A stretch of DNA of 46,042 bases, taken from the NCBI GenBank assembly GCA_036377675.1, contig DASUXY010000046.1:1-46042 (forward strand). Direction: 5' to 3'. This DNA is from DASUXY01 sp036377675. Its GTDB lineage: Bacteria; Bacillota; Bacilli; Bacillales; Amphibacillaceae. Shown in pieces: positions 6,837-15,017 of the stretch (position 1 is the first letter of the stretch; every line of letters starts with the position of its first letter). The notes below the pieces were generated by a model. It was not told the DNA's origin and ran no database searches. It saw only the letters and a list, made by a program, of their open reading frames with translations. The position numbers were made by a program, and so were the translations under genes.

Positions 6837-8942
6837 ATGAATATATTTCTACTCATTAACCTGTTGGCATTTATTGCGGTGACTGCATACGGTATATATT
6901 TGTTTGCTAGAGTTGTAGCGACTCGAGTTGCATATATTAAACTTGGAAAAAAATCAGAATTTGATCGGAATATAAAAGAACAAATTCGAAGAGTCATAAC
7001 GATTGTTTTTGGTCAATCGAAACTGTTGAAAGATAAAAAGTCTGGAATCATTCACGTAATGATGTTTTACGGATTTATCCTAGTGCAGTTTGGTGCGATT
7101 GATATGTTTATTAAGGGGTTAGCCCCTGGTAAACATTTGCCGTTCGGTGCAATTTATCCAGGATTTACATTTTTTCAGGAAATTGTTACTCTAATGATTT
7201 TAGTAGCGGTCGCTTGGGCATTTTATCGACGTTATATTGAAAAGTTAGTTCGTTTAAAGCGTGGTTTTTATGCAGGATTAGTTTTGTTATTTATCGGTAC
7301 ATTGATGATTTCAGTGCTGTTTGGAAATGGAATGTTACAGCTTTGGCATGAAACAGGACCGACGTGGACAGAGCCAGTTGCTAGTTTAATTGCGATCGCA
7401 TTCGGCTGGATGTCCCCGACAGCAGCGATGGTAGCTTTCTATATTGCTTGGTGGATTCACACGATTACAATTTTGGCATTCCTCGTGTACATTCCGCAAT
7501 CGAAGCATGCGCATTTAATTGCAGCACCGATTAATGTGTTCGTAAGTAAGCGTGTACCTGGGAAGTTGAAAAAGCTAGATTTTGAATTCGATGATGATGT
7601 AGCCGAAGAAGATATTTCTTTCGGTGTTGGTAAAATAGAAGATTTCGAACAATTACAAATGATCGATTTTTATGCGTGTGTTGAATGTGGACGTTGTACA
7701 GATGTATGCCCAGCAGCAACGACAGGAAAAATGTTGTCACCGATGGATCTCATGATTAAATTACGTGACCATTTAACTGAAAAAGGGGCTGCGGTCACTG
7801 GAAAAACGCCATGGGTTCCAGCGTATGCTTTTGCTGACACAGATGGAAATATGGCGAGTGCTGGTCAGAACGAAGTCGCAGCGACCATTGAAAATACAAG
7901 TTTGATTGGTGATGTTATTACGGAAGAAGAGCTCAATGCTTGTACAACGTGCCGCAACTGTGAAGATGCTTGTCCCGTAATGAACGAACATGTTGATAAA
8001 ATCATTGATCTTCGTCGATACCTCGTCATGACGGAAGGTAAAATGGATGCAGACGTTCAGCGTGCTGTTATGAATATTGAGCGTCAAGGAAATCCGTGGG
8101 GGCTTTCGAAAAAAGACCGAATCAAATGGCGTGAGTTAGATGAAACGGCTTACATCCCAACGATTAAAGAATTGAAAAAAGAAGATAAAAATTTTGAATA
8201 TCTCTTATGGGTCAGTTCAATGGGAGCTTACGATAGCCGGAGTCAAAAAATTGCCATTGCTTTTGCGAAACTATTGAACAAAGCTGGTGTTAGTTTTGCG
8301 ATTTTAGGAAACCGTGAAGCGAACTCGGGTGATACAGCCCGTCGAATTGGGAACGAGTTTTTATTCCAAGAAATTGCTGAGAAAAACATTAAGCAATTCA
8401 AAAAGAACGGTGTTACGAAGATTGTTACGATTGACCCACATGCATATAACATCTTCAAAAACGAGTATCCAGATTTTGGCTTTGAAGGAGAAGTTTATCA
8501 CCATACGCAATTGTTATATGACCTTGTGATGAGTGGTCAACTCAAGCCCCAACGAGCGATTAACGAAAAATTAACGTACCACGATTCATGTTATTTAGGA
8601 AGGTATAACGGCGTCTATGACCCACCACGTGAAATTTTACAAGCTATTCCAGGAATTGAACTCGTTGAAATGGATCGTACAAAAGAAAACGGTATGTGTT
8701 GTGGAGCCGGCGGTGGATTAATGTGGACGGAAGAAACGACAGGTAATCGTATTAACGTCGCTCGTACAGAACAAGCGATGGCTGTTAATCCTTCGATGAT
8801 TTCCAGTGCATGTCCATACTGTTTAACGATGTTAAGTGATGGAACGAAAGCGAAAGAAGTAGAAGATGATATTAGTACGATGGATGTTGCAGAAATTTTA
8901 GCTTTGTCAGTCCTTGTCGAAGAAGATACAAAAACTGCTTGA
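6837..8942 (+). CDS. fadF: membrane Fe-S oxidoreductase FadF, probable ETF:menaquinone oxidoreductase
   Basis: Membrane protein of 701 residues that passes electrons from acyl-CoA dehydrogenases, via electron-transfer flavoprotein, to menaquinone. The N-terminal part (about 1-240) has several hydrophobic helices of the NarI/cytochrome b type. Then come two 4Fe-4S motifs, CVECGRCTDVCP (from residue 281) and CTTCRNCEDACP (about 370-381). The C-terminal half holds heterodisulfide-reductase CCG domains, with HDSCYLGRYNG, MCCGAGGG and ACPYC. B. subtilis fadF (ywjF) has the same architecture and sits next to acdA-rpoE. ATG at 6837 follows AGGGGGATCAAGCG. Own promoter with a palindromic operator and own terminator. 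The ETF:quinone role is known for the family and inferred here. Confidence 0.88.
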   Translation: MNIFLLINLLAFIAVTAYGIYLFARVVATRVAYIKLGKKSEFDRNIKEQIRRVITIVFGQSKLLKDKKSGIIHVMMFYGFILVQFGAIDMFIKGLAPGKHLPFGAIYPGFTFFQEIVTLMILVAVAWAFYRRYIEKLVRLKRGFYAGLVLLFIGTLMISVLFGNGMLQLWHETGPTWTEPVASLIAIAFGWMSPTAAMVAFYIAWWIHTITILAFLVYIPQSKHAHLIAAPINVFVSKRVPGKLKKLDFEFDDDVAEEDISFGVGKIEDFEQLQMIDFYACVECGRCTDVCPAATTGKMLSPMDLMIKLRDHLTEKGAAVTGKTPWVPAYAFADTDGNMASAGQNEVAATIENTSLIGDVITEEELNACTTCRNCEDACPVMNEHVDKIIDLRRYLVMTEGKMDADVQRAVMNIERQGNPWGLSKKDRIKWRELDETAYIPTIKELKKEDKNFEYLLWVSSMGAYDSRSQKIAIAFAKLLNKAGVSFAILGNREANSGDTARRIGNEFLFQEIAEKNIKQFKKNGVTKIVTIDPHAYNIFKNEYPDFGFEGEVYHHTQLLYDLVMSGQLKPQRAINEKLTYHDSCYLGRYNGVYDPPREILQAIPGIELVEMDRTKENGMCCGAGGGLMWTEETTGNRINVARTEQAMAVNPSMISSACPYCLTMLSDGTKAKEVEDDISTMDVAEILALSVLVEEDTKTA

Positions 8943-8974
8943 TACTAAATATATTTTCGATTATGATAGTTTAA

Positions 8975-9005
8975 AAGAGGGGATATATATTTCCCCTCCT
9001 TTTTT
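8975..9005 (+). terminator. intrinsic terminator of fadF
   Basis: GAGGGGA (8977-8983) pairs with TCCCCTC (8992-8998), followed by CTTTTTT. It separates fadF from the thiolase transcript. Confidence 0.85.
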
Positions 9006-9016
9006 AAAAAGGTATC

Positions 9017-9034
9017 TGAGCGAGCGTTCGTTCA
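9017..9034. promoter_or_regulatory. candidate TetR/FadR-like operator upstream of the thiolase operon
   Basis: TGAGCGAGCGTTCGTTCA is an 18-bp imperfect palindrome with the spacing of the FadR box (TGA..GA-N4-TC..TCA). It lies about 210 bp upstream of the thiolase gene, just after the fadF terminator, where an operon promoter would be expected. No clear -35/-10 pair was identified. Binding protein unknown. Confidence 0.35.
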
Positions 9035-9245
9035 AATAAAGAAAGCGTCAACATTTTTTTACATTGTATATACAAGGAACTTTCAGAAAGGAAGGGCAGT
9101 TCAAAAAATAGAGTTTTTAACGAGTTGCTCTGTCAATTCAATCAAATGATTTCTTGCTCCTCGTTCCGATCCAACAAATATTCTATGAAGGAACGTTAGC
9201 AATTCATCATCAATCTAACATAGAAACATAGAAAGGGATGGTTTC

Positions 9246-10433
9246 ATGACAAAAACTGTAATCGTATCAGGTGCTAGAACTCCATTTGGCAAATTTGGAG
9301 GAGGATTAAAGTCACTCACAGCTACTCAATTAGGAGGAAAAGCAATTCGTGCTGCACTCGATCGAGCGGACATCGATGAAGCAACAGTCGATGAAGTGAT
9401 TATGGGTACCGTTTTACAAGGGGGACAAGGCCAAATTCCGTCACGTCAAGCAGCTCGGGAAGCAGGTATTCCATGGGGTGTGAAGACGGAGACGATTAAT
9501 AAAGTTTGTGCTTCGGGATTACGCAGTGTGACATTAGCAGACCAACTCATCCGATTAGGCGAGGAGGAAATCATCGTTGCCGGTGGGATGGAAAGTATGT
9601 CCAACGCTCCATATTTCCTACCAGATGCACGCTGGGGACATCGCATGGGGGATAAATCAGTAAAAGATTTAATGATTCACGATGGATTAACATGCTCATT
9701 TACCCAAGTACATATGGGCACATATGGGAACGATACAGCTACTAAATTCGAATTGACACGAGAAGCTCAAGATGAGTGGTCCTATCATAGTCATCAACGA
9801 GCGATTCAAGCGATTGAAGAAGGTAAATTTAAAGAAGAGATCGTACCTGTTGACGTACCCCAGCGGAAAGGTGATCCCATTACTGTAGATACAGATGAGG
9901 CTCCACGCAAAGATACAAGTTTAGAGAAGCTCGCTCAATTACGGCCAGCATTTGATCCAGATGGAACGATTACAGCTGGAAATGCACCAGGGGTGAATGA
10001 CGGTGCTTGCGCTTTCGTAACGATGTCTGATGAAAAGGCAAAAGAACTAGGGAAAACACCGTTGGCAATCATTCGCGGCCATGCAGAAGTTGCTGTTGAG
10101 GCGAAGGATTTTCCAGAAACTCCAGGCTTAGTTATTAATAAATTGCTAGAAAAAACAGGTTATTCTAAAGATGACATCGATTTATTTGAGATTAACGAAG
10201 CCTTTGCTGTCGTTTCACTGGCAAGTGCGAAAATTGCTGGCATCGATCTTGAAAAAGTGAATGTAAACGGTGGTGCCGTTGCATTGGGTCATCCAATCGG
10301 TGCAAGTGGTGCGCGAATTATTTTGACATTGAGTCATGAATTGAAGCGTCGTGGTGGGGGGCTAGGTATTGCGGCTATTTGTAGTGGTGGTGGCCAAGGA
10401 GATGCGATTCTAATCGAAGTCCCTAAATCCTAA
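9246..10433 (+). CDS. acetyl-CoA C-acyltransferase (thiolase)
   Basis: Cytoplasmic thiolase of 395 residues that releases acetyl-CoA from 3-ketoacyl-CoA in beta-oxidation or condenses two acetyl-CoA. The nucleophile is Cys88 in NKVCASGLRS. The second catalytic pair is His349 in GHPIGASGAR and Cys379 in ICSGGGQGD. Length is normal for the family. ATG at 9246 follows AAAGGGATG. It opens the run thiolase, 3-hydroxyacyl-CoA dehydrogenase and acyl-CoA dehydrogenases, the same gene set as the mmgABC operon of B. subtilis, so MmgA is the nearest named relative. An acetoacetyl-CoA versus longer-chain preference cannot be read from the sequence. Confidence 0.92.
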   Translation: MTKTVIVSGARTPFGKFGGGLKSLTATQLGGKAIRAALDRADIDEATVDEVIMGTVLQGGQGQIPSRQAAREAGIPWGVKTETINKVCASGLRSVTLADQLIRLGEEEIIVAGGMESMSNAPYFLPDARWGHRMGDKSVKDLMIHDGLTCSFTQVHMGTYGNDTATKFELTREAQDEWSYHSHQRAIQAIEEGKFKEEIVPVDVPQRKGDPITVDTDEAPRKDTSLEKLAQLRPAFDPDGTITAGNAPGVNDGACAFVTMSDEKAKELGKTPLAIIRGHAEVAVEAKDFPETPGLVINKLLEKTGYSKDDIDLFEINEAFAVVSLASAKIAGIDLEKVNVNGGAVALGHPIGASGARIILTLSHELKRRGGGLGIAAICSGGGQGDAILIEVPKS

Positions 10434-10525
10434 GTGAAAACAGAGACTTCTATGCTTATAAAGAGTGAAAAATGGTTACCCGAACGATTACAACATAGAT
10501 TGTTAGATTACAGGAGGTTATCGAC

Positions 10526-11377
10526 ATGGCAATTAAGAAAGTAATGGTTATTGGGGCAGGTCAAATGGGCTCGGGAATTGCCCAAGTTTTTGCTCAATCT
10601 GGATTTGAAGTCATTTTAAATGATATGAATAGAGAAGCGTTAGACAAAGGTTTGAATACCATTGAGAAACTACTTACGAGTTCTGTCAAAAAAGAGAGAA
10701 TAACTGAACAATATAAACAGGACACGTTAGCCCGGCTGTCCAAGTCTACCGAGTTAAATGATGCAGCAGAGTGTGATCTCGTCGTTGAAGCAGTTATTGA
10801 AAATCTCGACATTAAATCAAAAGTATTTCTGCAATTAGATGAGGTAGCACCGAAACATGCTATTTTGGCGACGAATACGTCATCCCTTCCAATTACAGAA
10901 ATTGCAGCTGTCACAAATCGACCTGAACAAGTTATCGGCATGCATTTTATGAACCCTGTTCCTGTTATGAAACTTGTTGAAGTCATTCGAGGACTACAGA
11001 CGAGTGATGAAACGTTTGAAACAATTGAAAAAGTATCCAAGGATTTAAATAAAACTTCTGTTGAAGTGAATGACTTTCCTGGCTTTGCTGCTAATCGAAT
11101 CTTAATGCCGATGATTAACGAAGCCATTTATACTGTATATGAAGGAGTAGCTACACCAGAAGATGTTGACACTGTGATGAAACTTGGGATGAATCATCCG
11201 ATGGGACCTCTCACATTAGCTGACTTTATCGGCTTGGATACATGTCTTTATATTATGGAGGTTCTCTATGAAGGATTCGGCGATAGTAAATACCGTCCAT
11301 GTCCACTGTTAAGACAATATGTAAATGCAGGCTGGCTCGGGAAGAAGTCAGGACGCGGGTTTTATACGTATGAATAG
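10526..11377 (+). CDS. 3-hydroxybutyryl-CoA (3-hydroxyacyl-CoA) dehydrogenase
   Basis: NAD-dependent dehydrogenase of 283 residues that oxidises 3-hydroxyacyl-CoA to 3-ketoacyl-CoA, the substrate of the upstream thiolase. The N-terminal Rossmann fold shows VIGAGQMGSGIAQVFAQSG. The catalytic His lies in GMHFMNPVPVMKLVEVI. The C-terminal helical domain starts at DFPGFAANRILMPMINEA and ends LGKKSGRGFYTYE, the normal C-terminus of the short (Hbd/MmgB) class without a hydratase domain. ATG at 10526 follows ACAGGAGG. It sits 92 bp after the thiolase with no terminator between, so they are probably co-transcribed. Confidence 0.93.
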   Translation: MAIKKVMVIGAGQMGSGIAQVFAQSGFEVILNDMNREALDKGLNTIEKLLTSSVKKERITEQYKQDTLARLSKSTELNDAAECDLVVEAVIENLDIKSKVFLQLDEVAPKHAILATNTSSLPITEIAAVTNRPEQVIGMHFMNPVPVMKLVEVIRGLQTSDETFETIEKVSKDLNKTSVEVNDFPGFAANRILMPMINEAIYTVYEGVATPEDVDTVMKLGMNHPMGPLTLADFIGLDTCLYIMEVLYEGFGDSKYRPCPLLRQYVNAGWLGKKSGRGFYTYE

Positions 11378-11565
11378 TTGTTCGTGAGTTCCTAGAGAAG
11401 TAGCAAAAGTAAAAGAAATGGGGATGTTGTGAACGGTTGTACTGAACATGTAAGGAATCACTATTGTTGCACGCCGTAACCGCTGATGCATTCACATGAT
11501 GACTTTCAAACGACGTAAAGCCCATTAAAAACAAACATATAAGGCATGCGAAGGGGGCAATCAAC

Positions 11566-12705
11566 ATGAATTTGCAGTTTACAGAAGAACAAGAAATGAT
11601 GCGTAATATGGTTCGAGATTTTGCAGCGCAAGAAGTATCTAAGGAAGTCGAACGAATGGAAAAGGAAGGACGATTTCCGAGAGAACTGATTCAAAAAATG
11701 GGTTCGCTTGGATTAATGGGAATTCCCATCCCTGAACAATACGGAGGAAGTGGGATGGATTTTACATCCTATATTATTGCCATTCATGAACTTTCCAAAG
11801 TGAGTGCTACATTAGGCGTTATTTTATCTGTTCACACATCTGTTGGAACGAATCCGATTTTATATTTTGGAAACGAAGAGCAAAAGAGGCATTACATACC
11901 AAAGCTTGCTTCTGGAGAATATTTAGGAGCTTTTGCTTTAACCGAACCTAGTGCTGGGTCGGACGCCGCAAGTATTAACACAAGAGCTGTAAAAGAAGGC
12001 GACCATTACGTATTGAATGGCTCTAAGATATTTATTACAAATGGTGGCGAGGCAAATACGTACATCACCTTTGCCCGCACGAGTGAAGGGAAAGGTTCAA
12101 AAGGTGTCAGTGCCTTTATTGTCGAAAAAGATACGCCTGGTTTAGTCATTGGACCAAACGAGAAAAAAATGGGCCTACATGGCTCTACTACCGTTGAGCT
12201 CAGCTTTGACCAATGTAAGGTTCCAGCTACGCAACTTCTCGGTCAAGAAGGAGAAGGTTTCAAAATAGCGATGGCCAATTTGAATGTGGGAAGAATCGGG
12301 ATTGCTGCCCAATCTTTAGGAATTGGTGAAGCTGCTTTAGAACATTCCATTGCCTATGCAAAGGAGCGTAAACAATTCAGAAAACCGATCGCTCACCTTC
12401 AAGGAATCTCTTTTAAGCTAGCTGATATGGCTACACAAGTAGAATCTGCTAAATTATTAACCTATCGTGCAGCCTCGCTCGTTCAAAAAGGAATTCCTTG
12501 TGGTAAAGAAGCATCGATGGCGAAGATGTTCGCATCGAAAACAGCTAGGGAATCGGCGATTGAGGCCGTACAAGTATATGGTGGGTATGGCTATACGGAA
12601 GATTATCCAGTTGAGCGTTTGTTTAGAGATTCTAAAGTAACTGAAATCTACGAGGGCACGAATGAAATTCAACGAATCGTCATTGCGAAACATTTGTTAG
12701 ATTAG
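11566..12705 (+). CDS. acyl-CoA dehydrogenase (first of two)
   Basis: FAD enzyme of 379 residues that forms the trans-2 double bond of acyl-CoA and hands electrons to ETF, then to FadF. The three-domain ACAD order is complete: N-terminal helices from MNLQFTEEQEMM, the substrate and flavin signature AFALTEPSAGSDAASI, GEGFKIAMANLNVGRIGIAA, and the C-terminal EIYEGTNEIQR with the catalytic base Glu363. This is the short/branched-chain (MmgC/AcdA) type. ATG at 11566 follows GAAGGGGGCAATCAAC. A gap of 188 bp to the upstream dehydrogenase shows no terminator. Together with the next gene it forms a tandem pair of paralogues, perhaps one for straight and one for branched substrates. Confidence 0.92.
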   Translation: MNLQFTEEQEMMRNMVRDFAAQEVSKEVERMEKEGRFPRELIQKMGSLGLMGIPIPEQYGGSGMDFTSYIIAIHELSKVSATLGVILSVHTSVGTNPILYFGNEEQKRHYIPKLASGEYLGAFALTEPSAGSDAASINTRAVKEGDHYVLNGSKIFITNGGEANTYITFARTSEGKGSKGVSAFIVEKDTPGLVIGPNEKKMGLHGSTTVELSFDQCKVPATQLLGQEGEGFKIAMANLNVGRIGIAAQSLGIGEAALEHSIAYAKERKQFRKPIAHLQGISFKLADMATQVESAKLLTYRAASLVQKGIPCGKEASMAKMFASKTARESAIEAVQVYGGYGYTEDYPVERLFRDSKVTEIYEGTNEIQRIVIAKHLLD

Positions 12706-12730
12706 ACGGTGTGTTCGCGTAATGCTCAGC

Positions 12731-12762
12731 AGTGAACCGACTGACTAGTTGGTCGGTTCACT
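12731..12762. promoter_or_regulatory. 32-bp near-perfect palindrome, candidate TetR operator
   Basis: AGTGAACCGAC (12731-12741) and GTCGGTTCACT (12752-12762) are exact inverse complements around a centre containing ACTAGT. No T-tract follows, so it is a poor terminator. Location between the two acyl-CoA dehydrogenase genes and the GACCGAC-type half-sites suit a TetR-family operator. Confidence 0.4.
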
Positions 12763-12819
12763 CCGAACAAATGAACTGACGAACGGTTGGAGACATGTAG
12801 CAAATGATGAACGAAGATG

Positions 12820-12841
12820 ACATTTATGGTACCATAAATGT
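12820..12841. promoter_or_regulatory. 22-bp perfect palindrome upstream of the second acyl-CoA dehydrogenase
   Basis: The half-site ACATTTATGGT is followed directly by its exact inverse complement, with a KpnI-like GGTACC centre. It ends about 12 bp before the ribosome site of the next gene, so it could be an operator or a 5' mRNA hairpin hiding little more than the leader. No known box matches. Confidence 0.35.
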
Positions 12842-12865
12842 TGAAAAAATGAGGAGGAATACATG

Positions 12866-14005
12866 ATGGATTTTCAATTAACAGAAGAGCAAAAGATGCT
12901 CCGACAAATGGTGCGAGATTTTGCAGAAAATGAAGTAGAACCGACTGCAGCAGAGCGGGATGAGGAAGAGCGTTTTGATCGCGAGATTTTCGACCAAATG
13001 GCTGAACTTGGCTTAACGGGAATTCCGTGGCCAGAAGAATACGGTGGCATTGGCTCAGATTACGTAAGTTATGTCATCGCTGTCGAAGAACTATCTCGTG
13101 TTTGTGCTTCGACCGGTGTAACGTTATCGGCTCACCTATCGCTTGCGAGCTGGCCGATTTACAAGTATGGAAATGAAGAACAGAAGAAAAATTTTCTTCG
13201 TCGCTTAGCTACAGGTGAAGCTTTAGGTGCGTATGCACTATCAGAGCCTGGTGCAGGAAGTGACGTAGCTTCTATGAAAATGACTGCCAAAGAAGACGGT
13301 GACGATTACATTCTTAACGGAAACAAAGTGTGGATTACAAACGGTGAAGTTGCTGACATTTATATCGTTTTCGCAAAAACGGATACCGATGCTAAACACC
13401 GTGGAATTAGTGCGTTTATTGTTGAGAAAGGGACAGAAGGTTTTACATTTGGGAAAAAAGAAAAGAAACTCGGCATTCGCTCATCCCCTACGACAGAATT
13501 AATTTTTGAAAACTGTCGGGTTCCTAAAGAAAATATGCTTGGTGAAGAAGGAGAAGGTTTCAAGATCGCGATGACAACACTTGATGGTGGTCGAAACGGA
13601 ATTGCTGCTCAAGCTCTAGGGATTGCTCAAGGAGCACTTGATGCATCGATTAACTATGCAAAAGAGCGTGAACAATTCGGAAAGCCGATCGCCCATAATC
13701 AAGGAATTTCCTTTAAATTAGCCGATATGGCGACAGAAGTAGAGGCTGCACGTCTATTAACGTATCAAGCAGCATGGCTTGAATCGAAAGGATTGCCTTA
13801 TGGAAAAGCAAGCGCCATGTCAAAACTATATGCAGGAGATGCAGCGATGCGTATTACCGTTGAAGCTGTGCAAATCTTTGGTGGATATGGATATACAAAA
13901 GATTATCCCGTTGAACGATACATGCGCGATGCGAAAATCACACAAATTTATGAGGGAACAAATGAAATTCAACGTCTCGTCATCGGTCGTATGTTAACGA
14001 AATAA
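12866..14005 (+). CDS. acdA: acyl-CoA dehydrogenase (second of two, AcdA-like)
   Basis: FAD-dependent acyl-CoA dehydrogenase of 379 residues, a close paralogue of the preceding gene. Seen: MDFQLTEEQKMLRQM, the flavin-binding AYALSEPGAGSDVASM, WITNGEVADIYIVFAKT, GEGFKIAMTTLDGGRNGIAA and IYEGTNEIQRLVIGR with catalytic Glu363. Two ATGs stand in tandem; the second (12866) is chosen because it lies 8 bases from GGAGG and matches the family N-terminus, whereas 12863 would add one Met. In B. subtilis acdA lies between fadF and rpoE, so this copy, nearest rpoE, is the likelier acdA. A palindrome just upstream suggests its own control. Confidence 0.88.
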   Translation: MDFQLTEEQKMLRQMVRDFAENEVEPTAAERDEEERFDREIFDQMAELGLTGIPWPEEYGGIGSDYVSYVIAVEELSRVCASTGVTLSAHLSLASWPIYKYGNEEQKKNFLRRLATGEALGAYALSEPGAGSDVASMKMTAKEDGDDYILNGNKVWITNGEVADIYIVFAKTDTDAKHRGISAFIVEKGTEGFTFGKKEKKLGIRSSPTTELIFENCRVPKENMLGEEGEGFKIAMTTLDGGRNGIAAQALGIAQGALDASINYAKEREQFGKPIAHNQGISFKLADMATEVEAARLLTYQAAWLESKGLPYGKASAMSKLYAGDAAMRITVEAVQIFGGYGYTKDYPVERYMRDAKITQIYEGTNEIQRLVIGRMLTK

Positions 14006-14177
14006 ACATTACCGAGAGGCGTTCGCTCGATTCATCATTGTAAAAATGCGATCCCGTCGATTCACCGATCGAAATCCTTTCCGGTCGATGAGACGGGATA
14101 GCTATTATATAAAAAATAACTTCATCGATTTATTCACCGGAGTAATCATCTTAAGTAATGTAAGGAAGGGGTGTGCC

Positions 14178-14810
14178 ATGGAAGAAAATGATGTACTTTC
14201 CTCTGTGAAAAATAAGCAGCTCATAGAAAAACGTCGGAAGCAAATGATTCAAGGAGCCATTACTCTCTTTAAAGAAAAAGGCTTTCATCGGACGACGACA
14301 CGAGAAATCGCTAAGCAATCTGGATTTAGTATTGGCACATTGTACGAGTATATTCGAACGAAGGAAGATGTTTTATTTTTAGTATGTGATTCGATTTATG
14401 TACAAGTACGTGAGCGACTCATGGAAGAAATCGACTTAGAAAATCGAACAATCGATAACCTTATCAAAGTAGTTACATCCTATTTTTTATTGATGGATGA
14501 AATGCAAGAAGAAGTACTCATTATGTACCAAGAGTTGAAATCGTTGAAGAAAGAAGATATTGATTACGTCTTACAGAAAGAACGAGACATGGTTTGTATG
14601 TTAGAGCGAGTCATCGTCACGTGTGTGCCGAAAAAATTGGATCAACGCGATGTCACATTATTAGCAAATAACATCTTTATCCAAGGGCAAATGTGGGGTT
14701 TTAGGAGATGGATGTTACAAAAACAGTTTACACTTGAGGAATATATTGATCGACAAATTCGCTTCTTGTTAAAAGTATTGGATCTTAACGACGAGGAAAG
14801 CACACTTTAA
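14178..14810 (+). CDS. TetR-family regulator of the acyl-CoA module
   Basis: Transcription factor of 210 residues. The N-terminal DNA-binding domain (about 20-70) contains the helix-turn-helix TTTREIAKQSGFSIGTLYEY followed by TKEDVLF, the TetR signature. The C-terminal part is helical and family-variable, likely binding an acyl-CoA ligand. The frame is open back to 14046, but ATG at 14178 follows AAGGAAGGGG and gives the normal TetR length. It lies between acyl-CoA dehydrogenase and icmF genes, and palindromes at 6700, 9017, 12731, 12820 and 14811 are candidate operators. Function as a FadR-like repressor of fatty or branched acyl-CoA breakdown is inferred from context. Confidence 0.8.
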   Translation: MEENDVLSSVKNKQLIEKRRKQMIQGAITLFKEKGFHRTTTREIAKQSGFSIGTLYEYIRTKEDVLFLVCDSIYVQVRERLMEEIDLENRTIDNLIKVVTSYFLLMDEMQEEVLIMYQELKSLKKEDIDYVLQKERDMVCMLERVIVTCVPKKLDQRDVTLLANNIFIQGQMWGFRRWMLQKQFTLEEYIDRQIRFLLKVLDLNDEESTL

Positions 14811-14822
14811 TCAAACGTTTGA
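14811..14822. promoter_or_regulatory. 12-bp palindrome between tetR and icmF
   Basis: TCAAACGTTTGA is perfectly self-complementary and begins at the base after the tetR stop codon, about 195 bp before icmF. It could be an operator for icmF. No T-tract follows. No promoter pair was confirmed nearby. Confidence 0.25.
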
Positions 14823-15017
14823 ACAAAGAAGAATGGTGACTTTAAAACCTGTTCTAGCTCGTGAGTGAAAGACATGAGGTCTACTGACGAGATAGAAGGG
14901 ATTACCTTAAATAAATTAATCAGAAAATTGGTTACTGTTGGATTATAGCAAAGAATGAATCTATATTGTTTATTGTGGGAGATAGAAGTTTCAGTTAAAA
15001 ATGAGGGGGTTTTCGTA

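Noticed and set aside
10594..11127. 177-codon open frame on the minus strand
   Set aside because: It lies wholly inside the 3-hydroxyacyl-CoA dehydrogenase gene, antisense, with no ribosome site and a composition rich in Ser/Phe as expected for a shadow frame.
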